Assembly (NCBI GenBank): GCA_003453695.1
Contig: DMNK01000107.1
Location: 10,755-15,837 of the forward strand
DNA: 5,083 nt
Origin: Acidimicrobiaceae bacterium
Lineage (GTDB): Bacteria > Actinomycetota > Acidimicrobiia > Acidimicrobiales > UBA8190
Direction: 5' to 3'
Every line of letters starts with the position of its first letter. The first letter of the stretch is position 1. Made by a program: the position numbers and the translations under genes. The notes below the pieces were generated by a model. That model did no database searches. It was not told the DNA's origin and saw nothing but the letters and a program-made list of their open reading frames with translations. Shown here piece by piece: positions 3,182 through 5,083 of the stretch.

Positions 3182-5083
3182 CTACGAGCAGCCGCTGGTG
3201 GTGCCGCAGCTCGAGCACACGTAGCAGGACCCGGCGCGCTGCATGACCATGCCGCACTGGTAGCAGAGCGGAGCGTCACGCTGCTCCGCCCGGGGGCTCG
3301 GTGCCTCGGCCGAGGAGGTCGTGCCGTACGTCACGCCCTCGGTGGGGAGACGGCTGGGCGGCACGGGGCTCACGCCGGCGTCCTCGACGAGGTCCTGCTC
3401 CAAGGTGGCGGCCTCCTCCACACCGGGAAGCGTGGGCTGGACCCGCTCAGAGGTCGACAGCACCCCGAGGTCCTCGCGGGCTTCACGGCCCAGGTAGTCG
3501 AGGGCGAGACGGCGGAAGATGTAGTCCACCAGGCTGGTGGCGATGCGGAGGTCGGCGTCGTCGGTGATCCCCGCCGGCTCGAAGCGCATGTTCGAGTATT
3601 TCTGCACGTAGGTGGCCAGCGGGACGCCATGCTGAAGGCCCAAGCTGATCGAGATCGAGAAGGCGTCCATGATGCCCGCCAGGGTCGATCCCTGCTTCGA
3701 CACCTTGATGAACACCTCACCGGGACGGCCGTCCTCGTACTCCCCCACGGTGACGTAGCCCTCACAGTCGGCCACCCGGAAGGCGAAGGTCTTGGACTGG
3801 CGCCGGCGGGGCAGGCGTTCGCGGACCGCGCCCACGACCACGGTGTCGCTCGGTCGCTGCCGCTCCTTGGCCAGAGCCGTCTCGAGCTCGGCGATGCGGG
3901 CGGCGATGACACGGTCCTTGGCCTCTGCCTCGGAACCGGCCGGAGCGAAGTCGCCACCCTCGCCGACCAGGGCGCCTTGTTTCTTGGTGGTGGACAGCGG
4001 CTGAGCCACCTTGCAGTTGTCGCGGTAGATGGCGATGGCCTTGATCCCGAGCCTCCAAGCGTCCAGATGGAGCTGCTCCACGTCCTCCACGGTGACGTCC
4101 TCGGGCATGTTCACCGTCTTGGAGATGGCACCGGAGATGAAGGGCTGCACAGCACCCATCATGCGGACATGGCCTGAGTAGTGGATGGTGTTGTCACCCA
4201 TGGAACAGGCGAACACCGGCAGGTGCTGCGGCTGGACGTGCGGGGCGCCCACGATCGTCTTGTGCTCGTCGATGTAGGAGACGACGTCCTCGACCTGCTC
4301 CGGTGAGTAGCCGAGCCGAGCCAGGGCACGGGGAATCGTCTGGTTGACGATGGACATGGTCCCCCCGCCGACCAGCTTCTTTGTCTTCACCAAGCCGAGG
4401 TCGGGCTCCACACCCGTGGTGTCACAGTCCATGAGCAGGGCGATGGTTCCCGTCGGGGCCAGCACGCTGGCTTGCGAATTGCGGACGCCGTACTGCTCGC
4501 CGAGCACGACCGCGTCTTCCCACGCTTCTTGGGCAGCCGAGAGCAGTTCCGTGGGAACCAGCTCCTCGTCGATCTTGGCGACCTCGGCCCGGTGCATGTG
4601 CAGGACGTCGATCATGGCCTGGCGGTCGGCGTGGTAGCCGGCGAACGGACCCATGCGCGCCGCAGTGCGGGCGGAGACGGCGTAGGAGTGGCCCGTCATG
4701 AGCGCCGTGATGGCGCCGGCCCAGGCCCGGCCCTCGTCCGAGTCGTAGGGCAGGCCCTGCGCCATGAGCAGGGCACCGAGGTTGGCGTAGCCGATGCCGA
4801 GCTCCCGGTACCGGCGGCTGTTCTCGGCGATCTTCTCGGTCGGGTAGTCGGCGTTGCCCACCAGGATCTCCTGGGCGGTGAAGACGACCTCGGCGGCGGC
4901 CTTGAACCCGTCCACGTCGAAGCTCCCGTCCTCGCCCAGGAACTTGAGCAGGTTGATGCTGGCCAGGTTGCAGGCGCTGTTGTCGAGGTGCATGTATTCC
5001 GAGCAAGGATTGCTCCCGTTGATACGGCCCGCATTCGGGGCGGTGTGCCAACGGTTGATCGTCGTGTCGAACTGCATGCCGGG
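3182..5083 (-). CDS. nrdJ: Adenosylcobalamin-dependent (class II) ribonucleotide reductase, C-terminal part
   Basis: The enzyme reduces ribonucleotides to deoxyribonucleotides in the cytosol, using B12 to make the catalytic thiyl radical without oxygen. The frame is open to the right edge, so the N-terminus is missing; ATG 5077 is internal, since the preceding codons (Pro-Gly) fit the family. Numbering from that Met, NPCSE (23-27) carries the thiyl-radical Cys25 with Asn23 and Glu27, and Cys36 in ACNLASINL lies 11 residues later, matching the distal redox cysteine of the Thermotoga enzyme. Its partner cysteine would be upstream of the window. The barrel continues through PTGTIALLMDCDTTGVEPD and MPEDVTVEDVEQLHLDAWRL. 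After a helical charged linker comes a TSCPD-like domain (about 427-529, including GYVTVGEYEDGRPGEVFIKV), then a low-complexity linker and a C-terminal cysteine cluster (C605, C608, C618, C621, C624, C630) that looks like a zinc ribbon and may re-reduce the active site. It appears intact up to TAG at 3184-3182. Actinobacterial nrdJ genes often belong to the NrdR regulon, but the promoter is outside the window. Confidence 0.96.
   Translation of the reverse strand, partial: PGMQFDTTINRWHTAPNAGRINGSNPCSEYMHLDNSACNLASINLLKFLGEDGSFDVDGFKAAAEVVFTAQEILVGNADYPTEKIAENSRRYRELGIGYANLGALLMAQGLPYDSDEGRAWAGAITALMTGHSYAVSARTAARMGPFAGYHADRQAMIDVLHMHRAEVAKIDEELVPTELLSAAQEAWEDAVVLGEQYGVRNSQASVLAPTGTIALLMDCDTTGVEPDLGLVKTKKLVGGGTMSIVNQTIPRALARLGYSPEQVEDVVSYIDEHKTIVGAPHVQPQHLPVFACSMGDNTIHYSGHVRMMGAVQPFISGAISKTVNMPEDVTVEDVEQLHLDAWRLGIKAIAIYRDNCKVAQPLSTTKKQGALVGEGGDFAPAGSEAEAKDRVIAARIAELETALAKERQRPSDTVVVGAVRERLPRRRQSKTFAFRVADCEGYVTVGEYEDGRPGEVFIKVSKQGSTLAGIMDAFSISISLGLQHGVPLATYVQKYSNMRFEPAGITDDADLRIATSLVDYIFRRLALDYLGREAREDLGVLSTSERVQPTLPGVEEAATLEQDLVEDAGVSPVPPSRLPTEGVTYGTTSSAEAPSPRAEQRDAPLCYQCGMVMQRAGSCYVCSSCGTTSGCS

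Noticed and set aside
3092..4177. 361-codon plus-strand open frame opposite nrdJ
   Set aside because: It is a shadow of the G/C third-position bias of nrdJ. It is rich in His, Gly, Arg and Ala with no ribosome binding site or domain.

Overview
The window reads as high-GC actinobacterial DNA, perhaps Acidimicrobiia or a relative. This rests on G/C-ending codons, GTG and TTG starts, and a long B12-dependent ribonucleotide reductase of the actinobacterial type; the lineage is inference only. There are no tRNA or rRNA genes, CRISPR arrays or insertion sequences that I can see.

Layout from right to left, all on the minus strand. (1) 5083-3182 is the C-terminal two-thirds or so of the class II ribonucleotide reductase NrdJ, cut off by the right edge of the window. 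(2) 3181-3004 is a 178-base intergenic region with a strong 10-bp stem-loop (3031-3066) and a near-perfect Shine-Dalgarno sequence. (3) 3003-1066 is a tight four-gene cassette: a 55-residue charged protein of unknown function, a two-transmembrane SLATT effector, a compact SMODS-type CD-NTase (CBASS nucleotide cyclase), and a fourth small gene broken by an apparent -1 frameshift. The first three genes are joined by TGATG stop/start overlaps; the fourth starts 6 bases after the cyclase stop and in the same frame. The expected working model is that the cyclase senses phage infection and makes a cyclic oligonucleotide, and SLATT binds it and damages the membrane. No Cap2/Cap3 (E1/E2, JAB) or HORMA/TRIP13 genes are seen, so it resembles a minimal type I CBASS.

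Converging from the left on the plus strand are the tail of an unknown gene (1-239), an XRE-type helix-turn-helix ORF (236-592) and an overlapping ORF (about 576-1031). The last two read most naturally as one 264-residue DNA-binding protein split by a single extra base near 575. A GC-rich hairpin (1035-1064) lies between the convergent gene ends.

Three apparent single-base frameshifts (about 177, 575 and 1241) fall in the first 1.25 kb, two of them beside short homopolymers, while the cyclase, SLATT and nrdJ genes are intact. Either the assembly carries indel errors there or this flank of the defence cassette is decaying.
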